Of a stretch of 64,000 nucleotides of DNA, positions 49,556-60,900 are shown one piece after another. This DNA comes from Azorinus chamasolen (lineage: Eukaryota; Mollusca; Bivalvia; Cardiida; Solecurtidae). The notes under the pieces were generated by a model. The model had not been told where the DNA came from. It made no database searches and saw only the letters and a list, made by a program, of their open reading frames with translations. Each line of letters begins with the position of its first letter. Within the stretch, counting starts at the first letter, position 1. Made by a program: the position numbers and the translations under genes. The stretch lies in contig OY755239.1 of NCBI GenBank assembly GCA_963576725.1, positions 61,163,453 through 61,227,452 of the forward strand, given 5' to 3'.

Positions 49556-50377
49556 TGTACAATAAACGTGTATCAATTATTGCTATGTCACAAGCATTTG
49601 GGAACAAAACGACGGGCAAAATTGAAAGGGCGAAAATGTTCGTGTCCGTAATACACGTTTAAATACTTACTGAAATTAAGAATAACGCAATGAAAACAAT
49701 CTTATATGAAATATAAGTGCAATTATACAGTACAGTATATTGCTTTTAATTCATATAAACAGTTTGCATTCATTTCATTAATGGCATTTGTTTATGTGAT
49801 TATCTCCTTTCGATTAATTGAAAACCCGCTTTCGAAGAACATGTTCATAAACATGTGCATATGAAATTAAAATGCAAACGCATCATGCGGAGTTTAAACA
49901 GTAATAAATGGGTACGTCATAAATTTTGAAAAAACAACAACATAATTTTCGTGAATTTTAAAATTTTAAAATTTGACGGGTGAGGTCATTCGTATTGTTT
50001 TTGGTTTTAGCGTCGATTCGAAATTTCATATCGTCCTTACTCCATTAATTCTGGACGGATTACGACCAAATAATCGATAATAAACGTAAAAAAACTGTTC
50101 CTCGTATGTACCTCAATTTGACACTATCAACTTCTCGGTACAGCGTGTAACCGTTTAAACTCAAATGTTTACCAGTGAAGATTGAATTCCTCTTTCGAAA
50201 TTTTTCTGAGATGACGTCATATTTGCTCTGTGGTGACGTCATGTTTTCCTTGTCATGTCTTAATATAATTAGAGATCTAATGTCAGCAAATAAAGAGCTG
50301 TTCGTTTCTTAATTAGGTAAATTGGATCTCTGACTGGTAATAAATTCGTTACACGGTAATTTGGCAGGGTGTACGGG
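49556..50377. other. Repeat-poor, nothing recognised
   Basis: Two TGACGTCA palindromes lie 22 bp apart (50212 and 50234); no gene is attached. Confidence 0.4.
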
Positions 50378-50379
50378 CT

Positions 50380-50458
50380 GGTATGACCGGGTTAGACCAC
50401 GTATTTCCTTCGGCTAACGCCTCAGGAAATACATACGGGATCTAACCCGGTCATAACT
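50380..50458. repeat. Isolated hairpin
   Basis: TATGACCGGGTTAGACCACG / ATCTAACCCGGTCATA with inner CGTATTTCC / GGAAATACATACG around a 16-nt loop. Does not match the other families. Confidence 0.8.
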
Positions 50459-50477
50459 AATAGTATTATTCCGCTTT

Positions 50478-50730
50478 AATAACCCATTCCCTAATATGCT
50501 ATTTTAAGATCCAATCTCTTTGAATAAATCTACCCAAAAGGAGCATTTACTAGAGTAAAGGAAAGCAATAGAATTGTGTAGTTTTGAAACTGTTGTGATA
50601 AATAGGGCAATGAATTGTGTAGTTTTGAAACCATTGTCATTAATAGAGCATTTTCACATATGGAGCAAATGCTCTATTTATCACAATGGTTTCAAAACGT
50701 CAAAAGGCGTCAATATGAGGGAATGGGTAA
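50478..50730 (+). repeat. TTAA-family A MITE with internal 41-bp duplication
   Basis: TAACCCATTCCCTAATATG to GGGAATGGGTAA. GAATTGTGTAGTTTTGAAAC begins at 50571 and again at 50612. Confidence 0.87.
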
Positions 50731-50906
50731 ATGGAAAATAGGGACTGTGTGTCCGAAATTTGAGGGTTATCAGGGTACTTTGCGGTCATCCGTACAGTTG
50801 CATGGGGGACAACGCCTTGTCCGGGGGACCGTTCTACTTAAGATCGAAGAACTGCAAGTTGCTATCGTCTTGTATTATAACTTACGACATAAACTATAGG
50901 TTTACT

Positions 50907-50971
50907 GTCTCATCTGGGTCTTCACTATTTACAGGTAGGTATATTGACGTGAATAGCAAGCGAAGGGTTAA
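50907..50971 (-). repeat. TTAA-family C, terminal 65 bp
   Basis: CTGTCTCATCTGGGTCTTCA, ACAGGTAGGTATATTGACGT, GCGAAGGGTTAA; starts exactly at the hairpin apex. Confidence 0.85.
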
Positions 50972-51223
50972 GTCAGTCGTCCTTTCGTCTGTCCTGCTCT
51001 GATAACTCTGTAAACTCGACCTTGACTTTGCCCTCAATTTTAGTGAAATGTTGTCCGGAAATTAGGTCAGGATTTCAGTCCATATGTGGGTGCATTTTCG
51101 GTTACATACCACTTTCATGTTTGTCTGATCTTCAACATGATCGTGAGCATTTCTCCAACAATTAGTTATGTTATTGAGATGCAATGAGATGCAATGTTTC
51201 CTTAGGTTTACGAGTGCATATAT

Positions 51224-51414
51224 TGCAGTAAAACCCCTCTAAAGCGACCACTTAATGAGGAGACATTGGTGTATTTAACAGGTGGTTGCTTAATGCAGGA
51301 TGAAAGAAGTGCAGAGCTTTCGGCATTACTTTCATCCTGCGTTAAGTTATCACCTGCCTCTAAGACCTAGAATCACCCCTCATTTTAGTGGACACATTAG
51401 AAGGTTGTACTGGA
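51224..51414. repeat. TA-family G/H MITE
   Basis: GCAGTAAAACCCCTCTAAAG to GAAGGTTGTACTGGATA; short stem CAGGATGAAAGAAGTGCAGA. Confidence 0.78.
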
Positions 51415-51429
51415 TAATGCCAAGTTGCA

Positions 51430-51500
51430 AAAATGTTACACAAATTGGATCCTGATGAAACGCCCAGTTGATCGGCGTCTCATTTGGAACAAAACTGTTT
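51430..51500. repeat. Family E remnant
   Basis: ACAAATTGGATCCTGATGAA, GCCCAGTTGATCGGCG, arm TCATTTGGAACAAAACTG. Confidence 0.6.
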
Positions 51501-51574
51501 ATAAATGTCAGTCAGATGGCACAATTGGTTAAGATATTTATGGCCTACAGAATCCCTGTACATTCCCGTATCAT

Positions 51575-51807
51575 TTAACCCTTTCCTCCATGAATATTCA
51601 TGTAAGAAATAATGACGCCATGGATGTTAAATACAACATTATATTATAATAGCTCTTTGGCGCTGGAAGTTTGGCCATGGTAAAACTGCAGAATCATATC
51701 TATATTATATCATAAGCAAACAGAGCAGACCTTGATCAGACGGCTCCTACTCTGTTTGGAAATGCGTAGGAAGGCGTAGAAGGCGTATTTGTGGAGTAAA
51801 GAGTTAA
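51575..51807 (-). repeat. TTAA-family B MITE, right stem arm deleted
   Basis: TTAACCCTTTCCTCCATGAA to GTGGAGTAAAGAGTTAA; GATCAGACGGCTCCT jumps to ACTCTGTTTGG. Confidence 0.88.
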
Positions 51808-51965
51808 GAAAACTCATCCGGATCTTATTTCTATTTTTCCTGTTGAGGGGATACAGCGAGCAAAATATTTTCTGGTATAAGCCATTGACATCGATGGGTT
51901 CAGCAAAAGGGCACATACCCGATCAGATGGTCTGATATGGGGCTGCATTGTCTACCTATGTCATT
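51808..51965. repeat. Family Q element
   Basis: GTATAAGCCATTGACATCGA, GATCAGATGGTCTGATATGG; follows directly after the TTAA of the B copy. Confidence 0.65.
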
Positions 51966-52089
51966 ATTAAGAAACACTTGGTACCAAACAGTCACGATCA
52001 ATTTTTAAATGTCGCTAAGTTTAAACAACCACGTATATTAATTAGTATATGTTGTGACAGTCAGTGGAAATGTCATGTAAAATATACGA

Positions 52090-52299
52090 TTTGTCCCTAT
52101 CCTTCATATATCGTCCTTTTTACGCATCTGCAAAGAGAGTAGACCCAGATCGGACGGCTCCTATAGAATTCGTCTGATCAGGGTCTGCCCTGTTTGCTTA
52201 TTGAATTTGATAAATGCATTAGTTTCTAAAATGGCTACAATGTTCCAGCTTCAGTAGGTATTGAAAATTGGAATAAATATAGAACACGGAAAGGGTTAA
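52090..52299 (+). repeat. TTAA-family B2 MITE
   Basis: CCCTATCCTTCATATATCG start; stem GACCCAGATCGGACGGCTCC; flank TTCTAAAATGGCTACAATG; end AAAGGGTTAA. Confidence 0.85.
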
Positions 52300-52967
52300 C
52301 CATTCTTAGTCTAAGAGCGTCCAACTGCTGACAGGCATTAGATGCTTTCGGTTTCTTTTTTTCTATATCTCACAGATCATTTTATCCAAGCACAAAAGCT
52401 CTTAATGCGTTACAAACTCAGGTTATGTACTATTTCGATCAGACTATTTGTTATCTATATTGCTAAACGGTACAAATTATACCATAAGATGACCAACTGC
52501 CCTTTCTCAAAGGCAGGTTATATGGTAATGTTTAACACTATATATGGGAATATGTAATTACAATAATACATCAAACAGCTTTGTACATGACGTACACCTT
52601 GCTTTAAGCAGCCACCTGTCTTGAAGATCGACATTGATACTATTTGAGTAAATGTATTTGGTTTTATATATGGATTTTATTGCAATATATACATTCGATA
52701 GCTCATCAAAAAGTGTATATTCATCTGTAATTATATAAACTGTCCCTAGTTTGACAGTATATTTATTTCACATGCTATTTCAAACTATTTAAATGCCATG
52801 ACAAAATATCCATTCAACACTGATATTATTTAAAAAATCTAAAAGGAGGGAAAATGTGGAGTCGACGTACGTTTTGTCTTTTTATGATGCACAGAGAAAT
52901 TCAGCTTTTTATTTATCTTTTTATGACGGGAAATTCTCTGTTTTTAAAATGTCGGTGTAGAAATGCA
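52300..52967. other. Mostly unique; F/G fragment near 52590
   Basis: CACCTTGCTTTAAGCAGCC and CACCTGTCTTGAAGATCGAC at 52597-52640 are a TA-MITE end. Nothing else recognised. Confidence 0.4.
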
Positions 52968-55262
52968 GGGGACCGTTTCACTAAACTTCGTACGATCAAA
53001 TTATCGTAAGAATTTTCGTACGAAGTTCGCAGACCTTAAATTGCGTTTCACTAAACTCGACTTCGTAAGAATTTTCGTACGAATTCTTCAAATTCTTTCG
53101 TAACTTTACGATAGGGTAGGGGCATTCGTAAACTCCAAAAAATTCGTAAGTGTCATGGCGGCCGTCTTTGTTTTAGTTCGATTCGACCATATAATGACGA
53201 ATAGAACTCCGTTCTCTTGTAAATTTAGAAGTTTAGTGCGGTCCGACAAGCCCCGAAGTACACAGTCGTGTTATGGTGCAAGATTTAGACAATGCCGCAA
53301 TGGGTGTTTACTGCAACCAAGACGATGCTGAGTATTCGTGATGTCGAACCAATATTTGCTACTAAAATCTGCAATTATAGCACCACTTTAATGAGGAAAG
53401 AACATTCTAAATCACAGGTAAGTTTGCTCAAGACACTTATCAATCGTTTCCAATTTTCGAATACTTTGCACCTCCCCCCCCCCTCCCCCAAGTTCACATG
53501 TGTGTCTCTAAATGGTGATATCGAGCTATTTTCGGTTTTAACGATATCTCGGCAGACGACAACCATCACAAAATTAGCATACCGTACAGTCCGTACATTG
53601 ATCTACATGGCTTTGCTATAAGCAAGAACACATAGACATAGTTTACATGGCAATACTTTGGAACATGTTGACAAGGCAAAACAGTTAGCAAAAGTTTACC
53701 ATTCAATCAGTCCTGAAATCATCAAATGTCAAAGTCACATACTTTATATAATAGTATATGTTATAGAATATTTGCAATAATGCTATGCAATCAGCGTAGA
53801 TCTATTTCAGTAATGGTCATGTCAGATATGTCTTAACCCTTTCCTCCATGGATATTTATGCAAGAAATAATGAAAACATGCATACTAATTACAAGGGCCA
53901 TAACTCTAGCACAGAAATTTTGCAGATGTAATATTCTTCACCCGTGAGATTCTAAACCGAATTAAAGCTATTCTGTATTGGTTTTCTTAATTTTTAGCAT
54001 AGGTCCTACTGTGTAGATTCTGATCATGACATATACACTTTATATGATATTCTAATATTATAAAATGTTTAAAAAATTCATTAACCCCCCCCCCCCCCTC
54101 AACATCATGTACATGAATATTGAACAGAGAAATGGTTAATTTCTATAACGTAGTTCTAGAAGCGTATATTTTTTATCAAATCATAAACAAACAGAGCAGA
54201 CCCCGATTTCAACGGCAAGAAATTACATTAGCGAACTGTGTAGATCCTGATCAGATGGCTCCTGTAGTAGCCATCTGATCTGGTCTTCTCTGCAAATGAT
54301 TGAAAAAGCATTTATATGAAGGAAAGGGTTAAATAATTTAACACAGATAGACGTGGCTTATCACACGGCGGTGATCTACACAGTTGACTCTTTACTCAAT
54401 TAAAAGCATGTGAAAAAATAATGACATCGTGAATTAACATTCATGTGAAAAATAAAGACATCGTGAATATAAAAAAAATCATATGGTTAAAATAGCGCAT
54501 GGACGTGGATTTTTTGTTTTAATTATGGCACACAGTGTAGAAGCATATATTTATAAAAGAGCTTCAGCAAACAGATCTAGATCAGACCCTGATAAGGCGG
54601 TCAAAACACGAAATAGAATTGCATAAAAAGCTATATAATAAATCGAAAGCTGCTGAGTAGGGATGGATTACTTCTAAGTTACGATGGGACTGATTCGTTG
54701 GGAGAGATAGATTAAAAAAAAATAAATGTGATGCCATTAGATCTAATTAAAAATATAATTTATCTATATTTATTTTATCAAAATATAACATTTTTTATTG
54801 TACACTCAAACTTTTTTACAGGTAACACATTCGTACTGAAATACAGGTGCGAGTAGAATCGTTGCCGAAAGGAGCGTATGTTCGCTTTGGTAATGTTATT
54901 TTGAACATCTCTTGTACAAATTATCCCGCAATTTCACATTCTAGCGATGAATAGTAACATAGTTGCACGCTATGTAGCAATTTCATTGAGACATAAACTA
55001 TTGAATGGGAAATATTACACGATGAACATGCAGACACACATTTCTATCACGTCCGCGCCTGCGACGGAAGTGTGTGTTGCTATGGAATAATCCTACCTCA
55101 GTTGTGAAGAGGACTTACGAATTTCGCAGCTACGAAGTTCGCAAGTGTCTTTCGTACGAACGTGTTAGTGAAACGCTCGTAACTTTTTTCGTACGAACTT
55201 CTTAAGCAAAATTCTTAAGCCTACGAAGTTCGTAAGTTACGAAGTTTAGTGAAACGGCCGCC
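52968..55262. mobile_element. 2.3-kb DNA transposon-like element with subrepeated inverted ends
   Basis: The left end (GGGACCGTTTCACTAAACTT) and right end (AAGTTTAGTGAAACGGCCGC) are inverted. Each end repeats GTTTCACTAA and TTCGTACGAA-type words over 150 bp. The interior includes ATGGCGGCCGTCTTTG at 53154, a possible short exon ending at an AG|GTAAGT donor (53416), and a C-run at 53467. GTTTCAC-rich ends resemble PIF/Harbinger elements, but no transposase motif was found. Confidence 0.7.
53834..54140. repeat. TTAA-family B-like sequence inside the 2.3-kb element
   Basis: TTAACCCTTTCCTCCATGGA at 53834 and GAACAGAGAAATGGTTAA to 54139; no B hairpin in between, with a C-run at 54085. B arms also follow at 54186-54340. 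Confidence 0.55.
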
Positions 55263-55280
55263 AGGTGCTTAATACGTCGC

Positions 55281-55497
55281 TTAACCCTTCGCTTGCTATT
55301 CACGTCAATATACCTACCTGCAGGAGCTGTCTCATCAGGGTCTGCACTATTTACATACTGATTGTGCAACCAGTGCACTCCACAGCAGTGATTGCACAGC
55401 GAAATAATTGTACACAGTGAAGATATATGTAATTATACAACAGGGCATCGGTAAAGAAGAAGAAATATATTGTAAAATTCAGCAAGAGAAGGGTTAA
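55281..55497 (+). repeat. TTAA-family C MITE, one stem arm lost
   Basis: TTAACCCTTCGCTTGCTAT to GAGAAGGGTTAA, 217 bp; CTACCTGCAGGAGCTGTCTC shows the left arm deleted up to the apex. Confidence 0.92.
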
Positions 55498-55744
55498 TTT
55501 GAGACGTCATTTCATTTACTGTTTCACGGTTTAATGGAATGTTATTTGGTCTTGACATCATTACTTATGTTGTGGAATTGTCTGGAAGGGGGTTTTACTT
55601 AACAGTTCGACTTGGGTGAATGTGGGATAAGCGCAAGGTTGAATACCCACAAACCTGGTTAACGCCCCAGTAGCCTTTTTTGCCACTGACCGTTCCAATG
55701 CGGCACTCCTGTTGTCACCAAATTGTCTACTTTGTTTTTAGATC
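55498..55744. other. No feature seen
   Basis: Unique-looking sequence. Confidence 0.4.
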
Positions 55745-55875
55745 TACAGTAAACCCCCTCTTAACCAGACGTTAAATGTAATATAAATGTAAGGAGACAG
55801 GTGGCAGCTTAATGCAGAATGAGGGCCACCAGCCTTAAAGTATCAAAATCTTCTCAACTAGAATTCTGGTATAGA
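55745..55875. repeat. TA-family G MITE, stem deleted
   Basis: TACAGTAAACCCCCTCTTAA start and CTCAACTAGAATTCTGG end; both stem arms and the apex are missing. Confidence 0.72.
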
Positions 55876-56033
55876 AAAAATACCGTAATTGGCAAATGTT
55901 TTATTTCTTTTTGTGCGTTTCGTCGTCACGTTTTGTCTTGTGATTGTGTTAATTTCATGTGTGATGATGGTTTAGTTCCGTGCCATTTTGTGTGTAAAGC
56001 TCCCTGTAGGACTTTTGTTTGGTTTTTACTTTT

Positions 56034-57716
56034 TATACCCCCCTTTTGAAAAAATGGGGGTATATTGCTTTGCACATGTCGGTCGGTCGGTCGGTCTGTC
56101 TGTCGGTCGGTCGGTCGGTCGGTCGGTCGGTCGGTAGATCGATGGTTTCCGAACGATAACTAATAAACGCCTTGGCCTAGAATCTTCAAACTTGCTGTGG
56201 TGGTTGGTCATGACAAGTAGATGACCCCTATTGTTTTTGAGGTCACTAGGTCAAAGGTCAAGGTCACATGACCTAAAATGGTGAAATAATTTCCGATCAA
56301 TAACTGCTCAAGGGTTTGGCTTGGGATCTTCAAACTTGCTGTGGTGGTTGGTCATGACAACTAGATGACCCCTATTGATTTTGAGGTCACTAGGTCAAAG
56401 GTCAAGGTCACCATGACCGTAACTGGTTAAATGGTTTCCGATCAATAACTGCTCAAGGGTTTAGCTTAGAATCTTCAAACTTGCTGCGGTAGTTGGTCAT
56501 GACCACTGGATGACCCCTATTGATTTTGAGGTCACTAGGTCAAAGGTCAAGGTCACCATGACCTTAACTGGTTAAATGGTTTCCGATCAATAACTGCTCA
56601 AGGGTTTAGCTTAGAATCTTCAAACTTGCTGTGGTAGTTGGTCATGACCACTGGATAACCCCTATTGTTTTTTAGGTCACTAGGTCAAAGGTCAAGGGCA
56701 CCATGACCTTAACTGGTAAAATGGTTTCTGATCAATAACTGCTCAAGGGTTTGGCTTAGGATCCTTAAATTTGCTTAGATGGTTGGTAATGACAACTAGA
56801 TGAGTCTAATTGTTTTTTAGGTCACTAGGTCAAAGGTCAAGGTCACCATGACCTCAACTGGTGAAATGGTAAGCGATCAATAACTGGTCTAGGGTTTGGC
56901 TTAGGATCTTCAAATTTGCTGTGGTGGTTGGTAATGACCACTAGATGACCCCTATTGATTTTGAGGTCACTAGGTCAAAGGTCAAGGTCAGCATACTCTT
57001 AACTGGTTAAATGGTTTCCAATCAATAACTGCTCAAGGGTTTGGCTTAGAATCTTCAAACTTGCTGCGGTAGTTGGTCATGACCACTGGATGACCCCTAT
57101 CGTTTTTGAGGTCACTAGGTCAAATGTCAAGGTCACCATGACCTTAACTGTTAAAATGGTGTCTGATCAATACCGCTCAAGGGTTTGGCTAAGGATCTTC
57201 AAATTTGCTTAGATGGTTGGTCATGACAACGAGATGAGCCCTGTTATTTGTTAGGTCACTAGGTCAAAGGTCAAGGTCACCATGACCTTAACTGGTGAAA
57301 TGGTTTCCAATCAATAACTGCTCAAGGGTTTGGCTTAGGATCTTGCTGTGGTGGTTGGTCATGACAACTAGATGACCCCTATTGATTTTGAGGTCACTAG
57401 GATAAAGGTCAAGGTCATCATGACCGTAACTGATGAAATGGTTTGGTTCGGGATCTTCAAATTTGCTGTGGTAGTTGGTCCTGACCACTAGATGACCCCT
57501 ATAGTTGTTGAGGTCACTAGGTCAAAGGTCAAGGTCACCATGACCTTAACTTGTGAAATGTTTTCAGATCAATAAATGATCAGTGGTTTGGCTTAGGATC
57601 TTCAAAGTTGCTGTGGTGATTAGTCATGACCACTGGATGACCTCTATAGTTGAGGTCACTAAATCAAAGGTCAGGGGGTCTGGGGGGTATACATGTTTTA
57701 CAAACATCTCTTGTTT
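56034..57716. mobile_element. Pearl/HINE-like element: GGTC microsatellite plus eleven ~145-bp units
   Basis: Left: TATACCCCCCTTTTG, then a GGTC tetranucleotide run (56079-56133). Core: units whose GGTCACTAGGTCAAAGGTCA motif starts at 56241, 56385, 56530, 56675, 56820, 56965, 57110, 57254, 57392, 57512 and 57653. Right: GGGGGGTATACATG and ACAAACATCTCTTG. Left region with microsatellite, tandem core and short right region is the plan of bivalve pearl and Helentron-derived non-autonomous elements. No coding capacity; open frames here are repeat artefacts. Confidence 0.85.
56079..56133. repeat. (GGTC)n microsatellite
   Basis: Runs of GGTCGGTCGGTC with two CTGT interruptions, inside the left part of the pearl-like element. 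Confidence 0.95.
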
Positions 57717-58261
57717 ATTATTTGTGATGCACGGAGAAGTCCACACTTGTTATTTCCTAACTGAAACTGAAAGAGATGCAATAGTACAACGCTTACCCTA
57801 TTCCGGACACATCATACGTTACCATCCTGGTTTGGTATTTCATTCATATGTTATTCAAGTTTAAACCTAGACGGTACGTATCGCTACAACTGTAACCAGG
57901 CTGCAACTTGTTGATTACAGAGTCTATTATATTGGCAGCGTGCGAGGCGCTGTACGTTATGGGTGATGGTGTTAACTAGTAAGCCTATATATTGTTGAAA
58001 TTGTGCAACAAGTCGACCTATTGTCGACCGCCAAGAAAAGAGAACATCGATTTCTAAAGAAATTGTGAAAGAAATAGCATTTGTTCAGTGGGATTTAGTC
58101 AAACAAACGCTAACTTAAAAGGTGAAATTTCTGGTGAAACTCAACTTGCTAAAAACGCGAGGGCAAAGACAATCTTTAATAGCGTTACGCCGTCGATTGA
58201 ACAAAATGTTTCGTCAAAATTAATATCAATATGTACAGCTCCGCGCACACATTCTATGAGA
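57717..58261. other. Unique sequence, possibly old retroelement remains
   Basis: TTGGCAGCGTGCGAGG at about 57932 resembles a tRNA primer-binding site, but no LTR or coding remains could be confirmed. Confidence 0.3.
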
Positions 58262-58421
58262 CTAACCCTTTACTGAATGAATATTCATGTTAGAAATGAT
58301 GACATCATGATTTTTTGGACGATGAACCTGTAGAATTAGATGTCTTATTGAAGCCGTCTGATCCGGTTTTACTATGTCTGCAAAGGCGCATAAAGGCGTA
58401 TTTATAGAGTAACAGTTTAAA
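58262..58421 (-). repeat. TTAA-family B MITE, degenerate
   Basis: CTAACCCTTTACTGAATGAA, GAAATGATGACATCATGA, arm CTGATCCGGTTTTACTATG, end TTTATAGAGTAACAG. Confidence 0.7.
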
Positions 58422-58676
58422 TAGTTCACACAACCTAACTTAAAGACGCTGTTCCTCAACAATACTAAACAAACTGCTTAACCATACTTTGGTCATATAA
58501 TGTGGCAATATTTTACAATTCGCTCCTTCAAAAGTAATTCCGAAAGTGAAAATGATTAACAGTTACTATAGGACATGTCTTCAAGTTTGTTCCTAATTGT
58601 TCCTAATTGAAGCTTAATTGTTTTGTTTCCGATTGTAATAAATATTTACAAACCAGCGACCTGTCAGTTAATTGTT

Positions 58677-59165
58677 TTAACCCTTTCACTAAAGAATATC
58701 TATTGAAGACAATGAATGACGTTATGAATATACAAATTAGCCGAATTGTTACTATACGGCATATGAGCACTATTCGATAATAGCAGAAACTCTTAACCCT
58801 TCGCTTGCTGAATTGTAAAATACATTTCTCCTTCTTTACCCATGTCCTGTTGTATAATTACATATATATTCACTGTGTACATGTATTCCGCTGTACAATC
58901 ACTGCTGTGGAGTGTACTGGTTGCACAATCAATTTTGTGAATAGTGCAGACCCTGATGAGACAGCTCCTGCAGGAGCTGTCTCATCTGGGTCTTCACTAT
59001 TTACAGGTAGGTATATTGACGTGAATAGCAAGCGAATGGTTAACTCATATCTACAGTATATAGTTCAATAAGAAAACAAAGCAGACCATAATCTGACGGC
59101 TCCTTCAGAAACCGTCTGATATTGTTCTACTCTGTGCAAATGCGTTTATATGAAGAACAGGGTAA
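58677..59165 (-). repeat. TTAA-family B MITE split by a family-C insertion
   Basis: Left part TTAACCCTTTCACTAAAGAA to AATAGCAGAAACTC; right part CTCATATCTACAGTATATAG to GAAGAACAGGG, including stem AAACAAAGCAGACC. The two parts join across one TTAA. Confidence 0.85.
58793..59043 (-). repeat. TTAA-family C MITE nested in B
   Basis: 251 bp; TTAACCCTTCGCTTGCTGA to GCGAATGGTTAA; stem GATGAGACAGCTCCTGCAGG perfect at the apex. Confidence 0.93.
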
Positions 59166-59483
59166 ATTATTTTAATGTATTGCATTTTAATGGTTTCCAG
59201 TTGGAATGATTGATTAAAAGGTTACATGGATCATACATCAGACGAAAATAAACGAGTATTGCATTAAATTAGATAAAGTTATCATTAGATGCCACAAAGG
59301 GATATCTGTTTCCAGTGACGTCAAACATGTGTCATTGACGGAAGCGATATCCAAATAGAATAGAACATAACCCGTCTGTCAATAGAACTTGATGTGTTCA
59401 AAAGCAGATAATTGTTTTATACAGGGCGAAGGTAATGCAGGCACTTGCATAATATTCCACTTGCATTACTGTACCATCTGATT
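59166..59483. other. Mostly unique; decayed H hairpin near 59400
   Basis: AGGGCGAAGGTAATGCAGGC and TTCCACTTGCATTACTG form a weak TA-type stem. Confidence 0.4.
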
Positions 59484-59709
59484 TTAACCCTTTCCCTGTT
59501 CTATCGTTATTCCAAAGTTCATTACCAACTGAATATTCATGGATAAAACAGTTATAATGAAAAATGGAAGGAGGAAACTTGTAGCCATTTTAGATAATAA
59601 AGAAACAAATATTTCAAATTCTACTAGCAAACATATAAGAGCCGTTTGATCTTGGGTCTACTCTGTTTGCAAAACGTGAAAACACGTTTATGTATTAGGA
59701 AAGGGTTAA
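59484..59709 (-). repeat. TTAA-family B2 MITE
   Basis: TTAACCCTTTCCCTGTTCTA to TATTAGGAAAGGGTTAA; one stem arm reduced. Confidence 0.88.
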
Positions 59710-59987
59710 TACACATACTTATATCTCTTTTAAGCGGTCTCTGTAGATAAAAGAAGAAGCAAATGTTACAAAGTTTTAATTGTTCAATATCATCAGGTCA
59801 AAATCGCTGAAAAATATTGAGGAAATCTTAATACGTGGTTAATTCCAAAAGCTCCTGATCGTTCATAAGAATAAGTTTCACACCCAATAATTGTATCATA
59901 GTTCACACACAAATGCTAACCCGCTAATCCACTGATTTTAACCCGAGAAAATTCACTTGTTTAAGACAAGCTTTACGTAATGTCGTG

Positions 59988-59993
<6 letters not shown>

Positions 59994-60033
<40 letters not shown>

Positions 60034-60048
60034 TCTGATTGTAGAATT

Positions 60049-60095
<47 letters not shown>
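59994..60095. repeat. Duplicated (CT)n microsatellite
   Basis: Two CT runs (59994-60028, 60051-60095), each followed by the same spacer GTGAATCTGATTGTAGAATT. Arg-Glu or Ser-Leu open frames here are artefacts. Confidence 0.96.
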
Positions 60096-60100
<5 letters not shown>

Positions 60101-60571
60101 TCTGATTGTAGAATTGGAATAGTGTGCAATATAGCATTAAATAGTTCAGAATTCCTTGGATTGAAAGTCGAAACAAACGGGTTTGCATTTGGGTCTTCTT
60201 TAGATTTGACCGATCTTATCTCTTGCAAGATTAATAATGTCCTTAGTGTATACATATTCTGGATACCTTAGACGTTTAAGAATTAGTCTTAGACTCTTAG
60301 TTCTTCCTTGCCTGACTCTCTCGATACAATGCTACAAACACGGCGTGCCAAACAGAAAGGGATATTTAGGTATGTATGCTTAGAATGACAAGATGAAAAT
60401 AAAATAACAAAATTCTGCTTGAAACTATAGGAGCTCTCTCATGTGGGTCTACATTGTTTGCAAATGCAACCTTAGTTGTGACTGGCGGACTATGGATTGA
60501 TAAGCTAACAATTACCCTGCTGTAAAGAAATGTTTACACTGTTTTAGATCTGGTGCACTTTTGACTACATG
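60096..60571. other. Unique sequence with one J arm
   Basis: TATAGGAGCTCTCTCATGTG to CTACATTGTTTGCAAATGC (60428-60470) is a lone J arm. Confidence 0.4.
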
Positions 60572-60745
60572 TACAGTTGAACTTCGATATCTCGAACTCG
60601 GATAACTCGAACTTCGGGATAACTTGAACAAAAAGTCCAGTCCTTCCAAAACTAACACTACAGAATTGCTCTAAAATGTATCGTTACTGATATCTAGAAA
60701 CACATGTGGCAGCTTAATACAGGTCTAAAGTAATGCTGAAAGCGT
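60572..60745. repeat. TA-family L MITE, left part
   Basis: ACAGTTGAACTTCGATATCT and the same following 110 bp as at 31957, including TACAGAATTGC; interrupted by the next A copy. Confidence 0.75.
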
Positions 60746-60751
60746 TTGACA

Positions 60752-60900
60752 ACGAAAAATTTCGAATTGTTTGGTTTGAAACCATTGTGATAAATAGAGC
60801 ATTTGCTCCTGTAGGAGCAAATGCTCTATTTATCACAATGCTTTCACAAAGTGACTTCTACAGAGTCATCAAAAGTCGTCAATATGAGGGAATGAGTTAA
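60752..60900 (+). repeat. TTAA-family A MITE, left flank truncated
   Basis: Starts ACGAAAAATTTCGAATTG; perfect apex GCTCCTGTAGGAGC; ends GGGAATGAGTTAA. Confidence 0.88.

Noticed and set aside
53292..53621. 109-codon open frame as a gene
   Set aside because: It lies inside the 2.3-kb element and crosses a likely GTAAGT donor and a C-run; no recognisable domain. Kept only as a hint in the element entry.
57930..57950. Retrovirus-like primer-binding site TTGGCAGCGTGCGAGG
   Set aside because: Only about eight bases fit a tRNA 3' end, and no LTR, gag or pol remains were found nearby.
59953..60271. Arg-Glu and Ser-Leu repeat proteins
   Set aside because: Pure translation of the duplicated CT microsatellite.
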